This document shows positions 1 through 7,942 of a stretch of 64,000 nt of DNA, in pieces (positions within the stretch are counted from its first letter, which is position 1; the number at the start of each line of letters is the position of its first letter). Where the stretch lies: the NCBI RefSeq assembly GCF_000307165.1, contig NC_018704.1, forward strand, positions 1,426,001 to 1,490,000, given 5' to 3'. The position numbers and the translations under genes are program-made. A model generated the notes under the pieces. That model was not told the origin of the DNA. It saw only the letters and a list, made by a program, of their open reading frames with translations, and did no database searches. This DNA comes from Amphibacillus xylanus NBRC 15112 (GTDB lineage Bacteria > Bacillota > Bacilli > Bacillales > Amphibacillaceae).

Positions 1-40
1 GAATAATTCCATTTTCTAAATCAGCTTTATTATTTTCCAT
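1..40 (-). CDS. N-terminal fragment of a probable TetR-family regulator
   Basis: Only the first 13 codons lie in the window (MENNKADLENGII), starting with ATG at 40 after a GGAAGG ribosome binding site. A short polar start running into an 'I-I' helix is typical of TetR-type repressors. The promoter just upstream carries a palindromic operator between its -35 and -10 boxes, as expected for an autoregulated repressor. The rest of the gene is outside the window, so the family call is inference. Confidence 0.4.
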   Translation of the reverse strand, partial: MENNKADLENGII

Positions 41-59
41 GCAATCACCTTCCAATTAC

Positions 60-89
60 ATTATAGTGTGCGACACACACTATTGTAAA
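60..89 (-). promoter_or_regulatory. Promoter with a 19-bp palindromic operator
   Basis: Reading the minus strand, TTTACA (84-89) and TATAAT (60-65) are separated by 18 bp. The spacer is overlapped by an interrupted palindrome at 64-82 (TAGTGTG, 5-bp centre, CACACTA). An operator between the promoter boxes would block RNA polymerase directly. It drives the gene starting at 40. Confidence 0.65.
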
Positions 90-190
90 CAAAGTATTAT
101 TAATTAGTTCTAAATAATTTAATTACTCAATACACATTCATAATTTTTTTGCTATCTGCAATACTGTAGTATCAGTTTTTTATAAAAAAA

Positions 191-222
191 TCCTTGATAT
201 GTACTAAAACACATATCAAGGA
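191..222 (-). terminator. Rho-independent terminator of the GNAT gene
   Basis: A perfect 12-bp stem (191-202 with 211-222) with an 8-nt loop is followed, on the minus strand, by a run of seven T. It lies 35 bp past the stop codon of the acetyltransferase gene. Confidence 0.85.
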
Positions 223-256
223 CTTAAATATTGTTAGAGGTTGCTATTGATAAATA

Positions 257-1123
257 TCATTCAAATTTAAGCATTAAAGAATCACAAACAGGCTCATAGC
301 CAATTTTCTGATAAATACTATTTGATGTGGGATTTAATAAATCTGTGTATAAGACACATCTAGTAAATCCTTTATCTAACGCCATCTGACTAATTTGAGC
401 GACACAAGAACTGGCATAGCCTTTACCACGAAAATATGGTGGTGTATAAACAAATGCTACTCCAATCGCTGTTTTCATTGTTCTTGTATATCCTGCCATT
501 GAGACAGGTACCCCATTGACCTCCAGAACGTAGAGTTTTTTTGTTGATAATAGGTAATGGTATGTTACTTCTTTCTGTGGTATAGACATCTCTGTATTTC
601 CATAATGACTTGCTGCATAGAATGCTTCAACCCAGTAAGGGAAATAGTACATATCTCTTTCATCCAGTAAACGAACCTCACCATTTTGCTTGATGTTTGG
701 ATTTACAGCCTTAAGCTCATAAATGCGTTGACTCATAGTTGTAGAATAGCTCAATCCTTTACGAGAGGTATACGCCTTAGCAAAACATTCTGCTAGGATT
801 TTTTCCGTCGTAACACCAGGAATTTCATAATCATCAATTCCATCAATCAGACAATTAATTGCTTCTAGGTCAACTATATTGTCCGTTGCATAGAGTGTCA
901 TGTTATGCGGTGGTGTCATTAATGCTGTAAGTATTATACCTCTATCATCCGAAATGGTTGCCATCAACCAATTTTTAGGATCACGCCAATCTGTCTTATC
1001 TTTTCCTTCATTCCCGATTATAAGATTACCAAGGGGAATCATATTTTGCGCCTCATGACGCATCAATACATCGTAGGTATCTTGGTAAAACTCATGCACA
1101 TCTGTATACAGCTTAAATTGCAT
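257..1123 (-). CDS. GNAT-family N-acetyltransferase
   Basis: A 288-residue protein of the GNAT superfamily, which transfers an acyl group from acetyl-CoA to an amine. The C-terminal half carries the acetyl-CoA loop seen as YFRGKGYASS, followed by the beta-strand and helix typical of the fold (RCVLYTDLLNPTSNSIYQKI). The N-terminal half looks like a degenerate second GNAT-like domain, as in two-domain members. I chose the ATG at 1123 (MQFKLYTDV) over an upstream codon at 1162, because an AGGTGA-like site precedes it. It is a single gene with its own terminator; the substrate cannot be told from sequence. Confidence 0.85.
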   Translation of the reverse strand: MQFKLYTDVHEFYQDTYDVLMRHEAQNMIPLGNLIIGNEGKDKTDWRDPKNWLMATISDDRGIILTALMTPPHNMTLYATDNIVDLEAINCLIDGIDDYEIPGVTTEKILAECFAKAYTSRKGLSYSTTMSQRIYELKAVNPNIKQNGEVRLLDERDMYYFPYWVEAFYAASHYGNTEMSIPQKEVTYHYLLSTKKLYVLEVNGVPVSMAGYTRTMKTAIGVAFVYTPPYFRGKGYASSCVAQISQMALDKGFTRCVLYTDLLNPTSNSIYQKIGYEPVCDSLMLKFE

Positions 1124-1243
1124 TATCACATCACCTGCCACGATAAAGATTAACTTACGCATATCGTTACTTTAGCGAATAGAATTTTATGAAGACACAA
1201 TAATTAGACATCTACATATTTCCATTCCATTTAGATCATCATA

Positions 1244-1666
1244 TTAATTTTCAGGATAAAGATTTTGATAGGTTTCAACAGTACGTTTGATAAGCTCCTT
1301 CAAAATATTAATATCAATATCATCAAGCTTATTTACATAAATACATGCTTTACTTGTCTTATGTTTACCGAAGCTTTCGAGCAGTTTATCTCTTTCCTCA
1401 CTTTCATGGAGTAAGTACAAACTGTGTTTAGCTTTTCTAGGAGAAAAGCCAACTAAAGGTGCGTCACCTTCACGTCCTGATGCGTACTTGTAATGATACT
1501 TACCAAATCCGATAATACTAGATCCCCACATTTCCGCCTCAAAACCAGTTGTTTCTTCGAAAATGGCTAATAGCTTGTAGGCATCAGCTTTTTTCTTTTC
1601 ATTATCTATCTGTTCAATAAAATCAATAACACTATTGTCGTTTTCCATCATCTTAGCTTCTGACAT
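1244..1666 (-). CDS. DUF1801 (YdhG-like) domain protein
   Basis: A 140-residue soluble protein with the DUF1801 core: an alpha-helical start, the motif MWGSSIIGFGKYHYKY, then SPRKAKHSLYLL. These proteins share a fold with frataxin/YdhG-type proteins and have no settled function. The ATG at 1666 follows an AAAGGAG site. It stands between the GNAT and kinase-like genes with no operon partner, and belongs to the accessory block left of the phage remnant. Confidence 0.8.
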   Translation of the reverse strand: MSEAKMMENDNSVIDFIEQIDNEKKKADAYKLLAIFEETTGFEAEMWGSSIIGFGKYHYKYASGREGDAPLVGFSPRKAKHSLYLLHESEERDKLLESFGKHKTSKACIYVNKLDDIDINILKELIKRTVETYQNLYPEN

Positions 1667-1866
1667 TTTATTGACTCCTTTTTTGTGTCTTTATTAGAAT
1701 CTATTATAGCCAATCTCCGAAGCGAAAAGTGGTAGAGATTTAGATGCCTAACACAGAAACTGCACAAAATCTCAAAATTTAAGTAATTCCTTAATTTTAG
1801 TGAGATTTTTTTGCATCCATATAACGAGATTACACATAACATATAAACGTTATTATACTAAAGTTT

Positions 1867-2742
1867 TTATATCTGCTTGATATACCAAGTTGGAATAGGA
1901 TTTTGCATATTGTTATACCAACTCAGCACATCCTTGGCTTGATTGATCATGGTATATACTTCACTTTCACCAAATGGAATAGCCCATGGTATAGAAGAAA
2001 GAAGATTACTGCTAATATATAATGCAAGCAACCTCCAAAATTCAAGCGGCACTTCATTATCAAAATAACTATTTATAATACCTGAAGCAAATATAGGGGA
2101 AGCTTGCGCACACCATACAATACGATTAAATTCTTCCCAAGGATCGCCAAAATCGTAACGGTCAAAATCAATAATAACTATATTATTATTTTCAATCATC
2201 ATATTGCCGATATGATAATCACCGTGTTGAAAGCACTGTGGCCTGTTTGCGAGTAAATGACGGTTAGATTTTATATAGGCAATGATGTTTTCTGCTCCAT
2301 CAAATTTGATGGGGCACTCATTATACATTTTGATTTTATGATCCATTTTTGCATTAAATCGAGATTCCCAATCAGGCAGACCTTCTGGAGCAGGAATCGA
2401 ATGAATTACTTTAAGTATTCTACCTGCTTCAAGACCATAAGTATACTGTTCTGATTCTTCAAGAAAGGGGATAACTTCTTCAGCATCCTTGCCATCAATC
2501 CACGTCAAAATAGTGTAAACACCCTCATCACACTTCCCAAACTCTACTGGTTTACACATAGAAACACCGAGATCCGCTACCTGCTTCTGCAGACGAAACA
2601 TATCTGCACGATTAGCGCTTTTTTCTTCTGGAGTAACCCTCAAGAGGTATTTAACACCAGTAGCTGTTGTAACACAATATTTTTTGTCGCATGACCAACC
2701 TTTGTTAATAGGTTCTTTAGAAATAAAGCTGAATTGTAGCAT
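1867..2742 (-). CDS. Aminoglycoside phosphotransferase (APH)-family kinase
   Basis: A 291-residue protein of the APH/choline-kinase fold. The catalytic loop is QHGDYHIGNMM (near residue 172) and the metal-binding motif is IIDFDRYDFGDPWEE (near residue 190). An N-terminal ATP-binding region with a Lys in YLLRV is followed by a hinge at LTWIDGKDAEE. Family members phosphorylate small molecules, including some antibiotics. This sequence is not close enough to a known resistance enzyme for me to name a substrate. The ATG at 2742 has a GGGGAGCG site upstream. Confidence 0.85.
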   Translation of the reverse strand: MLQFSFISKEPINKGWSCDKKYCVTTATGVKYLLRVTPEEKSANRADMFRLQKQVADLGVSMCKPVEFGKCDEGVYTILTWIDGKDAEEVIPFLEESEQYTYGLEAGRILKVIHSIPAPEGLPDWESRFNAKMDHKIKMYNECPIKFDGAENIIAYIKSNRHLLANRPQCFQHGDYHIGNMMIENNNIVIIDFDRYDFGDPWEEFNRIVWCAQASPIFASGIINSYFDNEVPLEFWRLLALYISSNLLSSIPWAIPFGESEVYTMINQAKDVLSWYNNMQNPIPTWYIKQI

Positions 2743-3085
2743 TTATTAATTCGCTCCCCTACATAATCATACTTAACTATTCTACTGTATAGGCTAATAA
2801 ACATTATAAGAATGATGATTAGCCAATTTTTGATCTTATTATGTGTACATCTAACCTGTACACTCGACGAGCACTGACATCTAAATCTCTCTGTCAAAAG
2901 GAAATTTGCTTATTTCAACCTGTTCGCACAAAGTAAAAACAAGGCAGTTCCCGAGCGAGGTTTTTCATGGTAGAAACCTGGACTTGCCCTTATATCAAGG
3001 CTTTTTTTACACTATCAGTAGGCGGGAACATAACGACATATAATTATAACGCCAACTACTAGATTTGTAATTGGCGTTATAATTA
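2743..3085. other. Gene-free junction between accessory genes and phage remnant
   Basis: No coding frame of note. It holds the arsC-side terminator (3041-3085) and a terminator-like hairpin on the plus strand (CCTTATATCAAGG at 2988-3000, then seven T at 3002-3008), although no plus-strand gene lies upstream. This is where the element remnant meets chromosomal DNA, so it may hold a deletion scar or old attachment site; I could not pair it with a matching repeat elsewhere. Confidence 0.4.
3041..3085 (-). terminator. Terminator downstream of the VapE-ArsC ORF
   Basis: A perfect 15-bp inverted repeat (3041-3055 with 3071-3085) directly follows the stop codon of the chimeric gene. There is no strong T-tract, so termination strength is uncertain. 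Confidence 0.6.
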
Positions 3086-4909
3086 TTATGATTTTAGTCT
3101 TGCTTTTAACTCTTTTATTTTTGCTTCTATTGTTGATATTATTTTTATAAATTCCTCATCACTCTTACCTGTAGGATCATCCAACCCCCAATCTTCCCTG
3201 TGTTTACATGGAAGGTAAGGGCATTCCACATTACACCCCATTGTAATAACAATATCTACTGGAGGTATATCATCAATCAACTTTGAATGTTGAGTTTTCT
3301 CCATATCTATATCATAAAGCTCTTTCATAAGGCGCACAGCATCTTGGTTAATTTGAGGTTTTGTTTCTGTACCAGCAGAGTAGCTTTCAAATATATCTCC
3401 TGCAAAGTGCTTACCAAGTGCCTCGGCTATTTGACTTCGACATGAATTATGAACACATATAACTGCTCTTGTATAGGAATTGTCAGCAGCTCCAAAATAG
3501 TCTACTAACAGATTTTCTACTCGATTAATACCATCCCATTTTGGAAGCGATTCTAAAAAATCCTTTATAGGATGGTAGGCTCTTTCCGTTGCAACCGCTA
3601 GAATTGCATCCTTAGTTTTCGTAGGTGAATAAACTCCATATTTATTACTTAGATAAACTTTAAGCAAGGCGTTATCAGAATCATTCCAGCCACCTTTTAT
3701 CTGCTCCCAAGGAAGGCCTCCTTTAGCATCAATCCCGTCTCGATGGCAGTTAAAAGCTATATGCTGTAGGCCATCATCATGCCTTATGATTAAAACAAAA
3801 TTATCCAAGGTGTCTTTTATCTTTCCTTGTCTATCTAGTTCTAAAGAAGTCTGCCAGTCTTCATCGCTAAATTCTTCTTTGGCTTGTGCTTGTCTTTCTT
3901 TTACAAACTCAGCCTTTACCAGTTCATCTTTTATGACAAACTCTGACATAGCTTTAAATGAAGGCATCCTTCCTGGGGATGTGGTTGTAGAGACCCTATC
4001 ATCTAAAGAGCCAAATTTATGAATTCTAACAAGGTCAAAGGCATTAAGGAGTAGACCACTAGCAGGATCTGTAGCATGATGACTATATGCAAATTTATCA
4101 TCATAAATTATTACTCCAGCACTACTATCCGCTGGAATATAGTCATAGCGTCCTTCTAAGGCAGATGGCTCATAAACTGCAGCTAGAAATTTCTTAATTG
4201 CATCACGAATTCCATAAGCACGACAGAAGGTTCCTACAATACCCTCTTTCAATAAAGGATCCGCTTGCTCTTTTACAGTTCTTTTTACAATTTCAGATTG
4301 CCTACTCGATACTGGCCAAGTTGAAGTATCCCTCCAATCTATATATTTTGAAAGAAAGTCATCTGGATTTAATAAATCTCCATCTTGTTCTTTAAATACA
4401 AACTCTCCATTTGAAGAGGTTGAAGGCCAATACATAAGACGATGTGCTTCATAGGTTGTATCATCAAAGAGGTCTATTCCTATTTCTTTTGCAACCATCC
4501 TACCCACAGCTGCATATTCTTCTTCACTTATTTCACGGGAAAGTGGAATAATAAGTCTAAGTCTTGGATTCTCTGGAGTATGTCTATGGGTAGAATAGAC
4601 AAGACATTTAAAATCAAAGAACATAGTAATCTGGTCCCAAATATCAGGAGTGCCATAATCCATATCAAGAGTAAGTATAGACCGACATAAGACATTGCCT
4701 TTTTTCCGTCTGCCTCCTTTTAAATATCCTCCAACAAAACCGCCCACGTCTTTAATATCATCCTGCATGCCTTTTTTCATTTTTCTATATTCTTCAACGG
4801 TCTCAGTTGTTCTTTGTGTTGTTTTTACTCTGGCACAGAAGTCAGTCCATGAAATATCTTTGTTTTTCCACTTTTTATCCATGCGACTATTACCTATAGC
4901 AATTTTCAT
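3086..4909 (-). CDS. Chimeric ORF: phage VapE-type N-terminus fused to ArsC arsenate reductase
   Basis: A 607-residue frame of two unrelated parts. Residues 1 to about 483 match the N-terminal and linker part of phage virulence-associated E (VapE) proteins, a primase/helicase-like replication protein, ending at the usual VENLLVDYFGAADNSYTRAV. Instead of the P-loop helicase domain, the frame continues into a nearly whole arsenate reductase of the low-molecular-weight phosphatase fold. This part has the P-loop CVHNSCRS, a distal pair of Cys in MGCNVECPYLPC, and WGLDDPTGK. ArsC reduces arsenate to arsenite for export. The ATG at 4909 follows GAGGAGG; the ORF overlaps the upstream gene by 4 bp. 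No ars repressor or pump gene is adjacent. Most likely a deletion joined a phage gene to an ars locus in frame. Confidence 0.8.
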   Translation of the reverse strand: MKIAIGNSRMDKKWKNKDISWTDFCARVKTTQRTTETVEEYRKMKKGMQDDIKDVGGFVGGYLKGGRRKKGNVLCRSILTLDMDYGTPDIWDQITMFFDFKCLVYSTHRHTPENPRLRLIIPLSREISEEEYAAVGRMVAKEIGIDLFDDTTYEAHRLMYWPSTSSNGEFVFKEQDGDLLNPDDFLSKYIDWRDTSTWPVSSRQSEIVKRTVKEQADPLLKEGIVGTFCRAYGIRDAIKKFLAAVYEPSALEGRYDYIPADSSAGVIIYDDKFAYSHHATDPASGLLLNAFDLVRIHKFGSLDDRVSTTTSPGRMPSFKAMSEFVIKDELVKAEFVKERQAQAKEEFSDEDWQTSLELDRQGKIKDTLDNFVLIIRHDDGLQHIAFNCHRDGIDAKGGLPWEQIKGGWNDSDNALLKVYLSNKYGVYSPTKTKDAILAVATERAYHPIKDFLESLPKWDGINRVENLLVDYFGAADNSYTRAVICVHNSCRSQIAEALGKHFAGDIFESYSAGTETKPQINQDAVRLMKELYDIDMEKTQHSKLIDDIPPVDIVITMGCNVECPYLPCKHREDWGLDDPTGKSDEEFIKIISTIEAKIKELKARLKS

Positions 4910-5334
4910 AGACCATCGACCTCCTCGCACCTATCGTTGAAATATTTAATAGGCATACCACGCTTTTTTGCCTTAGCTATCTCCTTGGCTACACCAGCTG
5001 AAATTTTATTAAAGACCCACATTTCATTACATTTTCCCAAGAGAACAAGGCCGAAGAACAGACCCAGCTCTCTTTCTTCCTTGTCCTCATCATCCATAAA
5101 TTGAGGGTAATGAAGATGCGGTGCTAGTGGAATATAGCCTTTAGAAACTGCCAGTCTACAATAACCTCTAGCCCTTTCCGCATTTCTTTTCATATCTCCT
5201 GAGAAAGGGGAAGCTATATATACTAATGGTCTAAACTTAGATTTCTTTTCTTCCTTCGAAATATTTGTTAAAGCTTCATGGGGAGTGGGATCATGATAAC
5301 CCTCAGCATTAAACTTACTAATCTTTTTTGTCAC
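4906..5334 (-). CDS. DUF4406-type phage protein (nucleoside deoxyribosyltransferase-like)
   Basis: A 142-residue protein with the DUF4406 core: VYIASPFSG at the start of the Rossmann-like fold, then HLHYPQFMDD and ELGLFFGLVLLGKCNEMWVF. The fold resembles nucleoside 2-deoxyribosyltransferases, suggesting nucleotide metabolism, but activity is not shown. The GTG at 5334 is preferred, with AGGAGG nine bases upstream, so the gene overlaps the end of the Rha gene. It overlaps the next gene by 4 bp, consistent with translational coupling in the replication module. Confidence 0.75.
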   Translation of the reverse strand: MTKKISKFNAEGYHDPTPHEALTNISKEEKKSKFRPLVYIASPFSGDMKRNAERARGYCRLAVSKGYIPLAPHLHYPQFMDDEDKEERELGLFFGLVLLGKCNEMWVFNKISAGVAKEIAKAKKRGMPIKYFNDRCEEVDGL

Positions 5335-6010
5335 CCTTGTTAACCTCCTCGCTGTTTTCAATTTTCATTTTGTACCACTCTAAATAACGCTTTCGCTGCT
5401 GATATTCTGGAACAGCTACCAAAAGTCCAACATCTACCTTTTGTAATGTTTCTAACATCTTAATTTGTGATTCTGATAGATATGGACGGATACTTTTTCC
5501 CTTTTCTATCCCGTTGGCTATTCTAAATTGTTTAGCAGACATACCTGTTACAATTCGATTTAACATGTCGCATTCATTACTAAAATGATATGGTTTTGGA
5601 TTTTCATGAAGTAACTTGATATTATCTGTAAGCAAGGGGAATTCTTTTCTAGCAGATACAAGAGTTTTGATAAACTGCTCCATCTCATTAAATCTTTTGA
5701 TGTAGATCTCCTTGAATCTCATAGCTTTTGGTCCTGTGTATCCCATCACTAACATAGTGAAACCATCTCTGCTCATAAAATAACAAGGTAGCTTTCTTCC
5801 AGTAGAATCCTTATAAAAACCAGCTTTAAAATTAGTTTTAATAAATTCTTCACTCAGCCCAGATTTGGGCTCAGTAATTCTAGATATATCCCGCAGGACG
5901 TGTTTGTGTTGTTTTTCAAAAAACTCTGCTACAAAAAGACTATCTACTCTTGCTGTATCATTGGTGTCAGCAAACACACTATATTTGTCTTTAGGTATCA
6001 GTTCTTTCAT
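5318..6010 (-). CDS. Rha-family phage regulatory protein
   Basis: A 230-residue protein. The N-terminal ~100 residues are the Rha domain (DSLFVAEFFEKQHKHVLRDI, then YFMSRDGFTMLVMGYTGPKA), found in lambdoid and Firmicute phage antirepressor-like proteins. The C-terminal part (about 110-230) is phage-type with no clear fold. The ATG at 6010 follows CAGGAGG. It is the first gene left of the IS at 6.1-7.8 kb and was probably once contiguous with the polymerase gene. Confidence 0.8.
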   Translation of the reverse strand: MKELIPKDKYSVFADTNDTARVDSLFVAEFFEKQHKHVLRDISRITEPKSGLSEEFIKTNFKAGFYKDSTGRKLPCYFMSRDGFTMLVMGYTGPKAMRFKEIYIKRFNEMEQFIKTLVSARKEFPLLTDNIKLLHENPKPYHFSNECDMLNRIVTGMSAKQFRIANGIEKGKSIRPYLSESQIKMLETLQKVDVGLLVAVPEYQQRKRYLEWYKMKIENSEEVNKGDKKD

Positions 6011-6176
6011 AAAAAAACCTCCTGTGATTTTATCGTATTGTCAAAAGTTTTATAGTAAAAACTTGTTAAAACCTTGGTTTAATAGTCTTTAAATGCAAAA
6101 AACTTGCCACCCCCCGAATCTTGGTGTTTGATGAGGTTACCAGACTCACACCAAATCCAAGATAGGAAGTGACAAG

Positions 6177-7616
6177 TTGTACCCTCAATTTATAACCTAT
6201 TTGCTTCAATTTATCAAGTTTCAAGAAAAAATAATTTATGCATTATTAGGGATTCTGCTAGGCAAATCCGTTGCGAAAGCTCCATTCGATGAGCCTGTCA
6301 ACAAACCTTATCGAAAGTTACAAGTTGATGATATGCCTGTCATTGAAACCCTTGAAAAGCTAGACTATAAAAAGCTTATCCATGATTACAAAGTTGAACA
6401 CGGTAAAGTCCTAAAACCAATCACTCGCCGTAAAAATAGTGTGGTTACAGTGCCAGAGACACTGACGTGTCCAAAATGTTCAGCGCCGTCCGAATACCTT
6501 TACGCGAATAACGGTAATAGCGGACAGTACAAATGTAAAGTGTGTGCGTGCTTATTTAGTAAACAAAATCGTTTCCTCAAGGAAGCCATTATCAAATGTC
6601 CACATTGTTTAAAGACTTTAGAGAGAATTAAGGAACGTAGAGATTTTTACGTTTACAAGTGTAAAAACAATAACTGTTCCTTTTATAAGAAAAATCTACG
6701 TAAGATGACTAAGGAAGAGAAACAACAATTTAAAAATGACCCTCAAGCGTTTAAAGTTCGTTATATCTTCCGTGAGTTTAACTTTGATTTTAAGCCTTTA
6801 GCGAAGGAGTCACCTATAAGCCCGAAAGTAGATCTTTCAAAGATTTATGTGTCACCACACACGTTGGGGCTTATTCTGACCTACCATGTTAACTATGGGC
6901 TTTCAGCCCGTAAAACGGCTGCATTAATGTACGATGTTCACGGTGTGAAAATATCGCATCAAACTATCCTAAACTACATGAATAGTGTTGCCCTTATCAC
7001 AAAGCCCTTCGTCGATCATTATCCTTATGAGCTCTCTAATAGCTTCTGTGGAGATGAGACATACATTCGTGTAAAAGGGAAATGGCACTATCTGTTTTTC
7101 TTTTTTGATGCCGTAAAGAAAATTATTTTGTCTTATCCTGTTTCACCTAATCGGGATACACCATCAGCCATTAAAGCCTTGGATCAAGTACTTCAGAAAT
7201 TTAAAGAGATTCCTGAAGACTTAATGTTTGTCGTAGACGGTAATCCCATCTACATTTTGGCGCAACATTATTTTGCGCAACATGGGATACACTTTGACAT
7301 TCACAAGGTGATTGGCTTAACCAATGAAGACCCTGTATCCAAGGAGTACCGTCCCTTGAAACAAATCATTGAACGGCTCAATCGCTCGTTCAAAGGCAAC
7401 TATAGAGCTACAACTGGCTTTGGCTCCCAAGAAGGATCTGTTTCCTATGTGACGTTATTTGTGGCTTATTTTAACTTCCTACGTCCACATGCTTCACTGG
7501 AAAACAAAGTTCCTGTAATGATTCCAGAGCTTGAAATGATGCCCAACATGCCTGAAAGATGGACAAAACTTATATCAATGGCTCAGGATTTTTTGGCGGA
7601 GCAGCAAGCGGCCTAG
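6177..7616 (+). CDS. DDE transposase with zinc ribbons (IS6/IS240-like catalytic domain)
   Basis: A 479-residue transposase starting at TTG (6177), with AGGAAG just upstream. The N-terminal third has two Cys4 zinc ribbons (CPKCSAPSEYL with CKVC; CPHCLKTLER with CKNNNC). A helix-turn-helix-like segment (YGLSARKTAALMYDVHGV) precedes the DDE core: Asp in FCGDETYIRV, Asp in MFVVDGNPIY, Glu in KQIIERLNRSF. The order resembles IS6/IS240-type enzymes, but the zinc-ribbon N-terminus is longer than in IS26-like elements. The frame is intact, so the element could be active. Confidence 0.8.
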   Translation: MYPQFITYLLQFIKFQEKIIYALLGILLGKSVAKAPFDEPVNKPYRKLQVDDMPVIETLEKLDYKKLIHDYKVEHGKVLKPITRRKNSVVTVPETLTCPKCSAPSEYLYANNGNSGQYKCKVCACLFSKQNRFLKEAIIKCPHCLKTLERIKERRDFYVYKCKNNNCSFYKKNLRKMTKEEKQQFKNDPQAFKVRYIFREFNFDFKPLAKESPISPKVDLSKIYVSPHTLGLILTYHVNYGLSARKTAALMYDVHGVKISHQTILNYMNSVALITKPFVDHYPYELSNSFCGDETYIRVKGKWHYLFFFFDAVKKIILSYPVSPNRDTPSAIKALDQVLQKFKEIPEDLMFVVDGNPIYILAQHYFAQHGIHFDIHKVIGLTNEDPVSKEYRPLKQIIERLNRSFKGNYRATTGFGSQEGSVSYVTLFVAYFNFLRPHASLENKVPVMIPELEMMPNMPERWTKLISMAQDFLAEQQAA

Positions 7617-7661
7617 CTTTTGTTTAGCTGAGCCCGACCATTCAGCCACCGGCGAAGCGAA

Positions 7662-7788
7662 CCCTTGACAAACCGAACTAGACAGCGATTTATACTAGTA
7701 AAAGTCAAGGGCTATTTGTCATGCCTACTTTTGTTCCCTTCGCCCTTGACACCCCACAGGTAAATCGTTGTCGTGTTTGTCAAGGGCG
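7662..7788. repeat. Two nested CCCTTGAC inverted repeats
   Basis: CCCTTGAC at 7662-7669 pairs with GTCAAGGG at 7704-7711. CGCCCTTGACA at 7741-7751 pairs with TGTCAAGGGCG at 7778-7788. They lie just past the transposase stop and probably belong to the IS right end, as transposase binding sites or a protective hairpin. Confidence 0.6.
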
Positions 7789-7942
7789 ATGGCGGTTATT
7801 TTTCTCCTTCAAAATAGATGAGAGTTTTTATTATCGGGTAGTTTTCATAGAACTTTTTACACTACCGATTTTATTTAGAGGTAAGTGCCTCTACTTAATA
7901 GCCACAGGAGGAAGGGAAAGTTGAGCTTTTATAAAATTTAAT

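Larger units (their letters stand above)
6104..7790 (+). mobile_element. Insertion sequence with zinc-ribbon DDE transposase (ends approximate)
   Basis: The element interrupts the minus-strand phage operon and carries one plus-strand transposase gene. The left end is near 6104, where a hairpin (CTTGGTGT ... ACACCAA) precedes the gene. The right end is near 7790, after nested inverted repeats built on CCCTTGAC. I could not identify a target duplication, so both limits are estimates. Confidence 0.55.

Noticed and set aside
1648-1842. 64-codon minus-strand frame upstream of the DUF1801 gene
   Set aside because: It overlaps the start of the real gene, has no ribosome binding site, and its composition (Cys, Leu, Arg, Ser mixture) looks like non-coding DNA.
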